DNA of 64,000 bases from Odiellus spinosus (taxonomy: Eukaryota > Arthropoda > Arachnida > Opiliones > Phalangiidae): positions 14,595,320-14,659,319 of the forward strand of contig OY987230.1 in assembly GCA_963920705.1 (NCBI GenBank), read 5' to 3'. Below, piece by piece: positions 10,024 through 20,800 of this stretch (position 1 is the stretch's first letter; the number at the start of each line of letters is the position of its first letter). The notes below the pieces were generated by a model that was not told the DNA's origin, ran no database searches, and saw only the letters and a program-made list of their open reading frames with translations. Position numbers and translations under genes: made by a program.

Positions 10024-10325
10024 TAGCTACGGTTACACCAGTATTTCCTAATCGATTAAATCAAACCGATATTCAATTCGCCAGGAATCGATTTAAGCAT
10101 CACGCGTTCACGCATTATCTTTATAAATCGATTTATTGAAGCTTCAGCTATCGGTTAGCGAAACCGAATCGGTATGACACACTGGTTCGCGAATCAATTT
10201 CGAGAAATCGAAACAAATCGATTCCAGAAAAGACTGTTTCCTGTTCACACGACTCCAGCAAAACTTAAATTTGAAACGTTTAGAAACGGTTTAAACCGAT
10301 TCTGAGGCCTAGTATGAACGCAGCT
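10024..10325. mobile_element. inverted-repeat element, family F, copy 3
   Basis: The 302-bp element runs from TAGCTACGGTTACACCAGTAT to GGCCTAGTATGAACGCAGCT. The interior has many ATCGATT motifs and blocks shared with 36937-37238: CAAACCGATATTCAA, CCAGGAATCG, CGCATTATC, AATCGATTTATTG, GAAACCGAATCGGTA and CTGTTCACACGACT. The two copies are alignable almost end to end. Confidence 0.85.
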
Positions 10326-10661
10326 TTAGTTAAAATACACACCTATTTGAACAAGAACTCTAAAACTAACGTGTTGATTGGTAACTGAATTCCAATTAAA
10401 AAATAAGTTGCTTTGAAAAAAAAAAAAAAAATTATAACAATAAAGTTTTAACCATTTTTTCTTTCTTGGTGGTTAAAACCAGTTTGCCTGGTTTTTTTCC
10501 AACCCGGTCAATTTTAAGAATAAGGGATAAATCGATAGAAAAAAGTCAAACTTCATTCTCCCTTTAAACGATCGGTAAAAATGTATTAAATCGATTTCTA
10601 GAAAAAAAAAAAAAAAAAAAAAAATAGAACGAAATAAAATAAAAATAATATAAAAACGCAC

Positions 10662-10742
10662 TATTTCCATTGTCCGAGACCTTCTCTTCTTTTTGCTGGG
10701 CGTACTGTCCACGGGTGTATGGTCGATAGCCCAATAAGAACC
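10662..10742 (-). CDS. FOXJ2/3: FOXJ2/3-like forkhead factor, exon with wing 2 and basic tail (second visible)
   Basis: This 81-bp exon has acceptor CTTCCGTAG beside 10743 and donor GTGCGT at 10661-10656. It has exactly 27 codons and is phase 0 at both ends. It begins GSYWAIDHTP: Gly-Ser-Tyr-Trp-Ala-Ile-Asp is the end of the forkhead fold after the second wing, and SYWAID is characteristic of FOXJ2/3 (FOXJ1 has GFWRID and FOXK has SFWRID). It then runs into VDSTPSKKKRRSRTMEI, a basic patch likely to act as nuclear localisation signal and as extra DNA contact. The donor follows A rather than G and is only fair. The frame stays open beyond it, but the extended reading runs into a T-rich intron and would lose phase with the next exon. 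Confidence 0.93.
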
Positions 10743-11309
10743 CTACGGAAGAGACGTAAAAATAAAAGCAAACTTAGTTTAAATCGTGGTAGCGTTTTAT
10801 TATTTCAATCCCCCACCACTCCTTATCCCATATCCGTATTAAAATGTCAAGAATATAATAGATGAGCCCAACATTTCAAACGGGGCTTCGAATTTGGGAG
10901 GAGAATTAGATTTAAAGAAAGAAAGAAAAAAAAAATCTCTCTTTTTCTGATGTTTAAAACGACACGTAAATTCCCCTTTAGCACAAATAATTGATCACAC
11001 TGTAAGCTTATAAATAATGATTAGAAGTCGGTTTAAAGGTTCGCTGTCTCGTTGAAAGTCTCAAGTTTAGTGAATTAAAAGAACTTACATTATTTGGAAA
11101 TACTAGAATATGATGCAGATCGATTCAAATTTAAAACAATTATGGTATTAAATTTCGATACATAATCGTTAAAAATGCTGATTTTTAATTGTAAGATAAA
11201 AACAGTCGACAGCTAGCCCTATTCGACAAGTTATTTTTTTTGGTAATGTACAAAAGTGTCAGCTGTTTAGAAATTCATAGTTACTATACAAAAGATTTGT
11301 AAATGCTTT

Positions 11310-11970
11310 AAAGGAATTATAGGAAAAAATATGAGAAAATATAGGAGCAATAGGAAAAAATATGAGAAAATAAAGGAGCTATATAGGAAAAAATATGCTA
11401 AAAATGTAGGAGCGATAGGAAAAAACAGGAGAAAATATAGGATCCATAGGAAAAAGTATGAGAAAATATAGGAGCAATAGGAAAAAATATGAGAAAATAT
11501 AGGAGCAATAAGAAAAAATATGAGAAAATATAGGAGCAATAGGAAAAAATATGAGAAAATATAGGAGCAATAGGAAAAAATATGAGAAAATATAGGAGCA
11601 ATAGTAAATATGGGAAGATTCAGCAGAAAATAGCAATAAGAAAAAATATGAGAAAATATAGGAGCAATAGGAAAAAATATGAGAAAATATAGGAGCAATA
11701 GGAAAAAATATGAGAAAATATAGGAGCAATAGGAAAAAATATGAGAAAATATTGGAGCAATAGGAAATATGGGAAGATTCAGCAGAAAATAGCAATAAGA
11801 AATATAGGAAACTATAGGAGCAATAGGAAGAAAAATAATAAAAATATACGAACAATAGAAAGAAATATAGGCAAATGTTGGAGGAACAAAAATAAATATA
11901 GGAAAATATAAAAGAGTCATAGGAAGAAATAAAGGAATATAAATCAGCAATAGGAAGAAAAATATGCTAA
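11310..11970. repeat. 31-bp minisatellite with degenerate flanks
   Basis: The unit is about AGGAGCAATAGGAAAAAATA followed by TGAGAAAATAT, period 31 bp. It is nearly regular from about 11321 to 11620 and again from 11640 to 11760, interrupted by two copies of a variant containing GGGAAGATTCAGCAGAAAAT. The flanks to 11970 are looser AGGAAAAATAT-type variants. Because the reverse strand has few stop codons, it yields a 240-codon frame of Phe/Ile/Tyr/Ser repeats; that is an artefact of composition. The unit is not a multiple of three, so all frames are permuted. Confidence 0.9.
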
Positions 11971-13186
11971 AATAGGAAAATAATTCCAAAATAATCTTGG
12001 ATTTAACAAAGTCTTCAAAATATTTTAGAAAATACTCATATATATAGTTATAACAAGAACTAAGTACATAAATAATATGTAACTTTACAGACTAACTTAA
12101 TTATAGAGGGGGGAAAAAGAAAATCTTCAATGAAAAATTGTAATTATACACGAGTTCAAATATAGGATATTTGAGTAGAAAATATTAAATGTGCAAAATA
12201 ATGGGGAAAAAAATAGTAAAAAAATACGCGAAGTTAAATTGAAAGTTTTTGAATTCATATTTAACTAAGCCTTTTTCCGTGTCAAATATGGATTTGGCAT
12301 TTGGGGAAAACGGATAAGCTAAATATAATCTGCTTTATGCCCCAAAAATGTGTGTGGAGGTAGGGAAATTCGATAGATATTTAAAGAAATAATTTCGGAA
12401 ATTCTAAAATCGTAATGCAGAGATATTTCAACACTGTGTTTCCACCTAAAAGTGTTTTATTTTCAACCTCCCTTTGCAAATGTAAATAATTCATCAAATA
12501 TCACTGATTGCGTTAAACATGGGGTGAAACAAAAACTCAACAGGTGTCTTTTCGGTTAGCGCGGAGAGTAAAAGAGCATTTGTTAGTCGATATATATATT
12601 AATCGATTTCTATAGATAGCTGCACAATCTTGCTTAGCGTAAAATTTTATTTAGAATAAACGGGTTCTCTACTAAACTTTTGCTCACAACAAGATTGTAT
12701 ATTGCTATAAAAGACTATTATACTATGCAACGATGCTTAATGGAAAAACTGTTAGAATTTTACAGTGATAAAGGTCGGAACAGCGTGGGAAAAAGATTTT
12801 GGTTTAAATTCTGGTATCAAGTTTTAGTTTTGGGAATCACTACATAAAATCAGATCAGTAATGTTATATAATTTTTATTGTTGAAACACGAGGCAACTAT
12901 CTGCCATAAGTAACGCAAGAAAACCACGTAAGTATGACACCAAATAATATTTAAAATAGGTTACGGATGATAAGCTACTAGTCAAAATTTAGTAAAAATT
13001 AGCCCCTTCCTCCCTCTGATAGTTCAAGGATTACCGAAAAGAATTTTGATTGGCTTATATCAAATAACTCCCCTGAATTGGTGAGAATACCGCGGCCAGT
13101 TATATTTATTTTGAATTAAAACGAGACTAATCAGCCAATCGAACTTTACCAACACCACCGCCAGGTGTCCCGATCGTCGTGCCTTC

Positions 13187-13240
13187 TATATAAGGGTTTT
13201 AATGTAACTTCTTTTCAGACTCACCGCGATCGGCGTTCAT
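13187..13240 (+). promoter_or_regulatory. TATA box plus initiator-like site
   Basis: TATATAAG lies at 13187-13194 and TTTCAGAC at 13213-13220. The A at 13217 is 30 bp from the first T of the TATA box, the textbook spacing for an animal core promoter. Upstream are CCAAT (13137-13141 region) and CAGGTG (about 13162), and the stretch 13085-13260 is less AT-rich than its surroundings. An ATG at 13239 opens only a seven-codon frame. It may also be part of an unrecognised element. It is antisense to the FOXJ2/3 gene. Confidence 0.35.
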
Positions 13241-13503
13241 GGAACGCAAACGACGGATCTGATATACTTATTTCAATGTTACTTACGCTAATAACGCTAT
13301 TGGAAATAAGTACACCAAACGAAAAAATACGTTATATTTGACATTAAAACTCGTAATTTAGCGATTTCTACTTCGCGTGTCATACTATCGCTGGGATCAA
13401 AAAAACAGAGCCGATATCAATGTAATCACCGAGTAAACCATTACAGAAGCTCAGTAAAATTTTATATCCTTCCAACCGCCTACAGTTCGTGATTTTTGAT
13501 ATG

Positions 13504-13504
13504 A

Positions 13505-13536
<32 letters not shown>

Positions 13537-13542
13537 AAAAAA
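13504..13542. repeat. A-tract, 20 A + G + 18 A
   Basis: This is a homopolymer run interrupted once. No retrotransposon body with an adjoining target duplication could be recognised upstream. Confidence 0.95.
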
Positions 13543-13736
13543 GATTTTTTTCCTTGCTTTTTCGTTAAATGATAGAAGCCAACAACATGTGTCCCTAAAC
13601 ATGGACACATTACGGCAGACTATTAATAAAGAAAGGCTGTAATCAGTTAAGATTACGTCGTAATTGGTGTACACATTTTACGGAAATGGTTAACCCATCG
13701 ATCTAAATTGTCGTAAGTTGTTAGTCCAAACTCCCT

Positions 13737-13945
13737 TTAAAGGCCTAGGATTTCTTCTGCCTGTAACCTGCCTGTAACCTGCCTGTAACCTGCCTGTAAC
13801 CTGCCTGTAACCTGCCTGTAACCTGCCTGTTTCACTGGAAGTGGGCTCACCTTCTGAGCTTCCCTTTTGGGTAGAAAAGCAAGAGAAAGCCAGGAGGATG
13901 AGTTTGTTTCCAGGGTGACAGGCAGAAGTAATCTTAGGCCTTTAA
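13737..13945. mobile_element. TTAA-flanked MITE with internal 11-bp array
   Basis: TTAA lies at 13737-13740 and 13942-13945. Between them is a 201-bp element whose ends are AGGCCTAGGATTTCTTCTGC on the left and, complemented, AGGCCTAAGATTACTTCTGC on the right. The inverted repeat extends about 25 bp. Directly inside the left end, CTGCCTGTAAC is repeated about seven times. The right half (13830-13920) is unique and holds GAAAGCCAGGAGG. No coding capacity. The target site and size suggest a piggyBac-like MITE. Confidence 0.85.
13751..13830. repeat. 11-bp minisatellite CTGCCTGTAAC
   Basis: About seven near-identical direct copies lie inside the TTAA element. The unit equals the inner end of the left terminal repeat, so the array grew from the terminus. 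Confidence 0.95.
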
Positions 13946-14562
13946 TGGTAAAATTTGAACAAGATCAAGTCTTTCGGGTATTTCATTCTTCCCGCCTATC
14001 AATCCGTTGCTTCTAAACCAGAGGACAATGTTAAATAGAACATTGACAGTTGGGGGATGAGTATATATCTTTAAAGACTCTCAAACAATCCAAGAAACTT
14101 AAATTTTAAATGAGTCGGAAAATACAACAGGCGGTATAGATCGAGGCCTGAAGAGATTTGTTAATTACCAGCGAGCTTTCCCAGTTCTGTCCCCTTTGAA
14201 ATAACTAGAATTAATTTTAAATAATTAATCATATAAAGGAAAATGGTAGAGCATACTATAGAACTCCTTCGTCCGTGGTTGATTTGGTTTAATTTATAAT
14301 TCACTAAGACATTTTGGTAAGCCATAAGTTCATTGTTTCCGAGCTTGGCGAAAATTAGCGAACAACTCAAGATATATATTCTACATATAGAGTGGTTTCG
14401 AGATCTTAGGGGAATCTCGAACGTTTTAATAATTAAGTTAATTTTCAGGACGAGCTTAAATATTTGATTAGTTTAAACTTTAAATTGATAGGTAGTATTA
14501 ATCTTGTATCGTTTCGAAAATCGGCGAGATTCTAAGAAACTGCAGCGTCAAACTATATAATA

Positions 14563-15001
14563 GTCCGTTTCTGCTACGTGGTTTTTTAGAACTTCCTACT
14601 TTTGGCAATGTTTGCCGTTAGAGTACGCTTCTGAACGCCAGATTTTGTTATTCATCTTTATAAATTAAGATAAGTGTGTATTGTTAGTCCTAGGGTTAAC
14701 CCATCGGGGTGCAGACACTCGAGAACACAGTTGTACACAATATTTGAACATTTTACACTATCAAAGTTTTAAACTTTCATTACAGAAACCTCGTCCGTTT
14801 CTGGTACGTGGTTTTTTAGTAGTTACTACTTTTGCCAATGTTTGCCGTTGGAGGACGCTTCTGAACGCCAGATTTTTGTTATTCATCTTTAATATAAATT
14901 AAGATAAGTGTCTATTGTTACTCCAATGGTTAACCCATCGTGAACTCAGTTGTACACCATTTTTCAACATTTTACATCAAAGTTAAACTTTCATTACAGA
15001 A
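14563..15001. repeat. tandem duplication, units of about 230 and 209 bp
   Basis: Unit 1 is 14563-14792 and unit 2 is 14793-15001. Both begin GTCCGTTTCTGSTACGTGG and share TTTGCCGTT, CTTCTGAACGCCAGATTTT, TTGTTATTCATCTTTA, AAATTAAGATAAGTGT, GGTTAACCCATCG and CAGTTGTACAC, ending in AAACTTTCATTACAGAA. A 73-codon frame across the junction has no support. Confidence 0.9.
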
Positions 15002-16236
15002 TTAAATGTAAAAACTGAAATCATGGAATTCAAGAGAGTGTTTGCCCCCAGATATAAATAGGGTACAGTTTTGCACGTAATGTCAATCGAGGGAAATTCT
15101 CTATACGTTATATAGGACCAATATACAGTACCGATTTCCTATCTTAATTAATAACGAATTTGTTAATTAGCAACATATAATGATAAACGGAATATTAAAC
15201 TAAGTCGAGTACGAAACATCGCTAATTTTTTTTTCTTCTTCCTTTTCTATCTCCGATCTTTCCATTTAGGATTAATTTGAACGTCTTTGTGTGTGTATAT
15301 ATATACATAAAGACTTTGATCACAAGAAGACATGTTCCGCCACAATCATATGGTATAAAATGGGATACTTAACAGAGAATACGAAAATAGATAAAATTGG
15401 AACCAGAATCAAAACTATCTTCCGCGTGCTAGAAAGCTCAAACGATTGTTAACGTTTGTATTGTTGAAAATTTTAATATTAAAATAATTCTCATGAATTA
15501 TATCGTATTTCAAACGACAAATGATTGGTTAAATTTAAATTAGAAATAAGTATAAACATAGGTAAGATAGATAAATACAGTTCCTCGTTTGGTGTCATGG
15601 CATTATAAATTACCGCGTGTCAAACTTTAAGTTAATTACACAAATTAAGATAAAGGTTCTGTTCAGACAATACAACTTTTTGACTCAACCTTTTCAGTTT
15701 TGTGTTTAGCCAACTAGTTGGACGAGTTCAGTCATCAAAAAAATTGGAAGAAACGGTTATAAAATTTTGGAAAATAATAGGAAAAGTTTGGGAAAAAAAT
15801 ATTTTCAAAAAATTGGAGAATGTTTTCAAAAATGTCGGAAAAAAGTGTGAAAATTGATATAATGAATGAACAAAAATTGTTGGAAAGATAGTTTGTAAAC
15901 AAGTTAAAATGGTTGTGATCGAAAAAATAGTTAAAACGAATGGTTGGTAAAAGGTTAGAATGGCTGGGAAAGTTTAAAAAAATAATGTTTTTCCGAAAAA
16001 TTTAAGACTTCACGGCGATTGATTTCATTAAGATTTAACGAATACTAAATATTACATAAGTCGGAATACACCGAGTTGTGTGATATTTAATTTCGTTTAT
16101 ACACAAGTCATTTAAATATTAATTTTTCACGAGGAGACACTTCAGTTGCTCAGTAACAAATTGTTTTATTGTCTCGCACGATAGTGGTTCGAAGTTATAA
16201 CTTCATCAGGTTCGCTACTGTACATTTTGTGATTTT

Positions 16237-16375
16237 AGTTCTATATATAATATATATATATTATATAATATATATAATATATATATTATATATATAATAT
16301 ATATATTATATATATATATTATATTATATTATATAATATATAATATATATATTACATAATATTATAAGAATATAA
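16237..16375. repeat. TA-rich simple repeat
   Basis: About 140 bp is composed almost only of TATAT and ATTATA steps, with potential to self-pair. Confidence 0.95.
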
Positions 16376-16819
16376 AGTCGTGGCTACTGATTTTAAACAG
16401 GACTAAAAAATATTCTGACGTTAACAATAAACTGCCGGAAGTGTCAAAAAAATATATCTGTATTATCAAATATGAGAAAAATATATTTAAATTAGAGGGT
16501 ACGTAATTATAAATTTATAGCGAAGCCATATCTCTAGTTTCTTTCATATAAGATCTCCGAATCTCTTTCCCAATCTCTATATTTAATAATGAAATTATTA
16601 ATAATAATAATATTTTTACACGGAAACGCGAAAGGGTATATTGTTTAAATTAAAATGACCATTAAATTAATATAAATAATTGTTTTTAAATAGTTTAAAA
16701 TAATTTGAATCTTTTACCGTAACAAGAATGACAATTTAACTGTCCTTAATATATTAATTGTATATTATTTACAAAATATTGTCTCCAGTGAAATTTATTC
16801 CTTTTTTTATTCAAGCCTC

Positions 16820-17178
16820 TTAAAGGGAGAATGAAACCTAACAAATTATTTTCATCGATTCATTATCGTTTAAATAGACCTAATCCAACAGTAGAAAACT
16901 TTAGAAACTAGAAATAAATAAATAACTTACTCCAAAAATAGGCTTAGCTGGATTCACGAATTTCTTCGCATCAATGGGTCAGAGACCAATCGAATGTTAT
17001 TTGAAGTCTCGTGGAGATCTCACTTTAACAATAAAGGGTCTTTGCTCATTGGTCGCTGACCCGTCAATTTGAAGAAATTCAAGATCTCCATGAATCCAGT
17101 TAAGCCTATTTTCCGGGTAAGTTTTAAATTTATTTCTAGTTTAATATTTGTTTGTATTTTTTACTGGTGGATGCCTAT
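16820..17178. mobile_element. palindromic TTAA MITE, family 1, copy 2 (core type A)
   Basis: Left TTAA is at 16820-16823, then AGGGAGAATGAAACCTAACA. The central palindrome carries GGCTTAGCTGGATTCACG, TTCTTCGCATCAATGGGTCA and GAGACCAATCGAATG, mirrored to CTGACCCGTCAATTTGAAGA and ATCCAGTTAAGCC. The right arm runs to ATGCCTATTTAAA and then loses similarity, so its terminus is missing or replaced. Confidence 0.85.
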
Positions 17179-17939
17179 TTAAAGTGGGAAGTTTCTGAAG
17201 TTCTCGGAAAATTCTCTAGAGGCTCTATAAATCGTCTCCTGAGCGAAGGTAAAAACTACTGACAGGTGGGGAGAGAATTTACACATGGACCAACCCAATA
17301 GCTTAAACGGTGGGACCCGTTCTTGGGAGAAATAAATTAGACTTATTTAGGCTTAGCTAATCCAGTTCGCGTCTTTTAAAATTAAGTGGACATAACTACG
17401 AAATCTTTGGCGAGTTCTGATAAACTTTATATTCGTATGTTAACAATCCTATTTGATTAAAAATACCTTTTTATTGGAGTCTAGTATCCCTTTAATTCGA
17501 GCTATTAAACAAATACGGTACCGAAAGCATATCTTTTTCTTAAGTAGTTTTTTACCGATTATCTGTCAGTCTTCCTTTAAACTAGACACATTTTTTTTAA
17601 ACGAGATATAATTTTTTTTTAATTTTTTAAGTTCTTAAAGCGGGTGGTCTCGTAGGGCTAACAACCTTACGTGGCACTACGAACTGAAGTTGAAAAAACC
17701 CATAACTGTAACATTTAAATTCCAACTTTTTAACTTAAGTACGCGTTAAAAACCTTTCAGAAAAATCGATAAATTAGTTTCGAAAGGGAGTTTTAAAATC
17801 TTGGGACTTCTTTTTTTCTCTTAGTTATAAGGGATGGTCATATCTTTAGAAATGTGGGGAGCATATTCGTAATTTTTATTTTACTTTAGTTACATAATTA
17901 ACAATTAATTTGTACTCATTAGCGCAATCTTATCCCCAC

Positions 17940-18290
17940 TACCCATAAAAAAATTTATAAAAAATTTCCTGATTTTCCATTAACGATTACGAATTTTCCT
18001 CATTTTCAAAATAAAATTTTGGATTTTCTCTAATTTTGAATAAATAATTTTCGATTTTCTATAATTTTCAAAAAATTATTTCCGAGTTTCTCTAATTTTC
18101 AAAAAATAACTTCCTAATTTCTCTCATTTTCAAAAAATAATTTCCGAATTTCCCTAATTTTCAAAAACTAATTTCCTTATTTCTAATTTTCAAAAAATAA
18201 TTTCGTTATTTCTCATCTTCAAAAAATAATTTCTTTATTTCTAATTTTCAAAAAATAATTTCCGAATTTCTATAATTTTCAAAATTAAAG
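17940..18290. repeat. degenerate AT minisatellite, about 31-bp unit
   Basis: TAATTTTCAAAAAATAATTT followed by CCGAATTTCTC or variants recurs about ten times with base changes and small indels. Confidence 0.8.
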
Positions 18291-18728
18291 AGATGCAGAC
18301 AAAAGCGAATATAAACGCAAATTCAAATATATTTCAGATTTTTAAAAAATACTTTGAATAATGCGTAATGATTTCGACAAGCGGCCACCAATTTCCATAC
18401 TACGTGAAGTAAACGTGACGGAAATAAAATTTTCATTATAAAACCTAAAATGTTAAAAAATATATCCGTTGATAACAGATTTCCTTATTCGCTAGGAATT
18501 GGCATAATTTGGAAATATGTTGATTTTAAGTAAAATCGAAGGGCTGATGATCACAAAATGTAATCGATGTAACCTTCACTATATCAAAATGATTACGTAA
18601 CTCCATTACCAAAAATTGTAATCAGTTACGGAAATGGTTAGTCCCTCGTTAAAAATAACTATTCTAAAACCAAAATTAATACAGTTTCACTCCCTCTTTA
18701 CGTCACGTCAATAACAAATACAATTTTA

Positions 18729-19390
<662 letters not shown>

Positions 19391-20050
19391 TTAAAGTGAG
19401 AGTGTCACCATTTTTTTGAATGACTATAAATTATATTTTAAATTTTATCATACTATTAAAACGCCATATTCAAAATTTTATGGGTGCAGGCGTTCTTATG
19501 AAATTGTCAAAACGAAACGCGGGACTTTTTTGATGAAGTACTTTTACGAAAATGACCGCGCGAAAGCGACCTTATCATGCGCGAGAATCAAACGTAGGAT
19601 CTATAATAGCCACGCGATTATAGTGACGACGTAGTATTGCAGGGAATTTTTATTTAAAAAAAATTACGAAATGGCTATTATAAAACATTTATTTTTAATA
19701 ACGATAATTATCATACGAAAGGTTCGACTTTTCGGAGCGTAATTAACGATAATTATCGTACAAAAGGACTTTCTGGATTAAGTAATTTTACGAAAAAGAC
19801 AGCGCAAAAAAACGAGCCTATCACGTGCGGAAGAATCAACTGTAGGCCATCCAACAGCTACGCGACCAAAGTGATGACGTAGTATTGTGGAAAATGGCGA
19901 TTATAAATTTTGTATCTTTATTGTCGCGATATATTTTTTTTCTATTACATTATGCATCTAAATTTTGAATCGTTTTTTAACGATATTTTCGAAAATGCTA
20001 CTCAATTTCGATTCGGAGTTCGTGAAAATTTCGTGAAAGCCTCACTTCAA
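19391..20050 (+). mobile_element. inverted-repeat element, family G, full copy with internal duplication
   Basis: The left end TTAAAGTGAGAGTGTCACCA mirrors the right end, whose complement is TTGAAGTGAGGCTTTCACG. Inside are two direct, diverged copies of a block of about 170 bp. The first is about 19495-19645 and the second about 19745-19900. Each runs from a GATGAAGTACTTTTACG- or GATTAAGTAATTTTACG-type segment through CGCGMRAAAGCGACC-like and GAATCAAMYGTAGG to a GTGAYGACGTAGTATTG segment. Both blocks contain CpG-rich motifs unusual for the region. A 72-codon frame over the first block is not conserved in the second. Confidence 0.75.
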
Positions 20051-20470
20051 ACACGTTTATTTTATTAGCGATACATCCTTTTGGTTTCTAGTTTTAAAGG
20101 CATTGATTTCTTTGTCTGTTTCCTTTAGCTGACAACGAATGAAAGAGTTCGCGATATAGTTCAAACATTGGTTGTATAACCTTTCTAGTAAAACATACGA
20201 GATAGAAAGATACGTCTAGGTATTGTATAGACATTGAATTTATACGCAAATGTAAAACTAATAGACACGCATTAGACCATTAGACCAAAACTATCGCTTC
20301 AGAGACATCAGCGCGACTATATTGATCGATGTCTTAGATTTATGGCTTATATTAACGCATATTTTAATGGCGTGATTTATGTCATTTTTAAAGTTACGTT
20401 CTTGAATACTTTGTACAAAGTACTAGAAGAATTATAATATCAGAAGGGTATAATAGGAAAAGAGATATAC
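20051..20470. other. AT-rich, nothing recognised
   Basis: Unique-looking sequence; no repeat ends or splice-flanked frames seen. Confidence 0.6.
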
Positions 20471-20800
20471 TATAATCAAGAATTCATTCAGGTTCCATAA
20501 GAATATGGGAGGGCCGCGATTCAATAACCATCCTCCCAAACTTTGTAGCAAAAGTTCGTCCGCTTCGAATCGATTTTTCAAGTAAATCGCTCCTGACATC
20601 TATTATTAACCCGCGCCACTAACGACCTTGACATAATATTTTGGGTAATAAAAATGGAGCCGACAGAAAAAAGATCTAAGCGAACAAATGTTGCGAAGAT
20701 TGCAGACGAACTTTTGTTACAAAGTTTGGGAGGATGGTACCAGAGGCTAAAGCTATGCTCCCATATTCTTATGGAACCTGAATGGATTCTTGCTATAATC
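20471..20800. mobile_element. long inverted-repeat element, family B
   Basis: About 330 bp with near-identical inverted arms. The left arm has AAGAATTCATTCAGGTTCC then ATAAGAATATGGGAG; the right arm, complemented, has AAGAATCCATTCAGGTTCC then ATAAGAATATGGGAG. A second inner pair is CCATCCTCCCAAACTTTG and its complement. The centre (about 20575-20705) is unique. No coding capacity. Only one copy is in the window. Confidence 0.85.

Larger units (their letters stand above)
6329..10661 (-). other. intron between visible exons 2 and 3
   Basis: This is a 4333-bp GT-AG intron crowded with repeats: half a family-1 MITE (6380-6475), a degenerate array with a T-run (7190-7620), a TTAA element (7858-8288), a truncated family F arm (8743-8830), element D (8862-9303), MITE remnants (9863-9975 and about 10545-10585) and a family F copy (10024-10325). 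The stretches 6476-7189, 7621-7857, 8289-8742 and 9304-9862 are AT-rich with nothing recognised. Interrupted A-runs occur at 10418-10433 and 10602-10624. Confidence 0.75.

Noticed and set aside
11267-11989. 240- and 158-codon minus-strand frames rich in Phe, Ile, Tyr and Ser
   Set aside because: They read the 31-bp AGGAGCAATAGGAAAAAATA array on the strand that lacks stops. The unit is not a multiple of three, several frames are open at once, and there is no splice or promoter context.
16237-16375. TA-rich block as a CRISPR-like or structured RNA locus
   Set aside because: It is a simple TA repeat with no spacers, no unit structure and no neighbouring genes.
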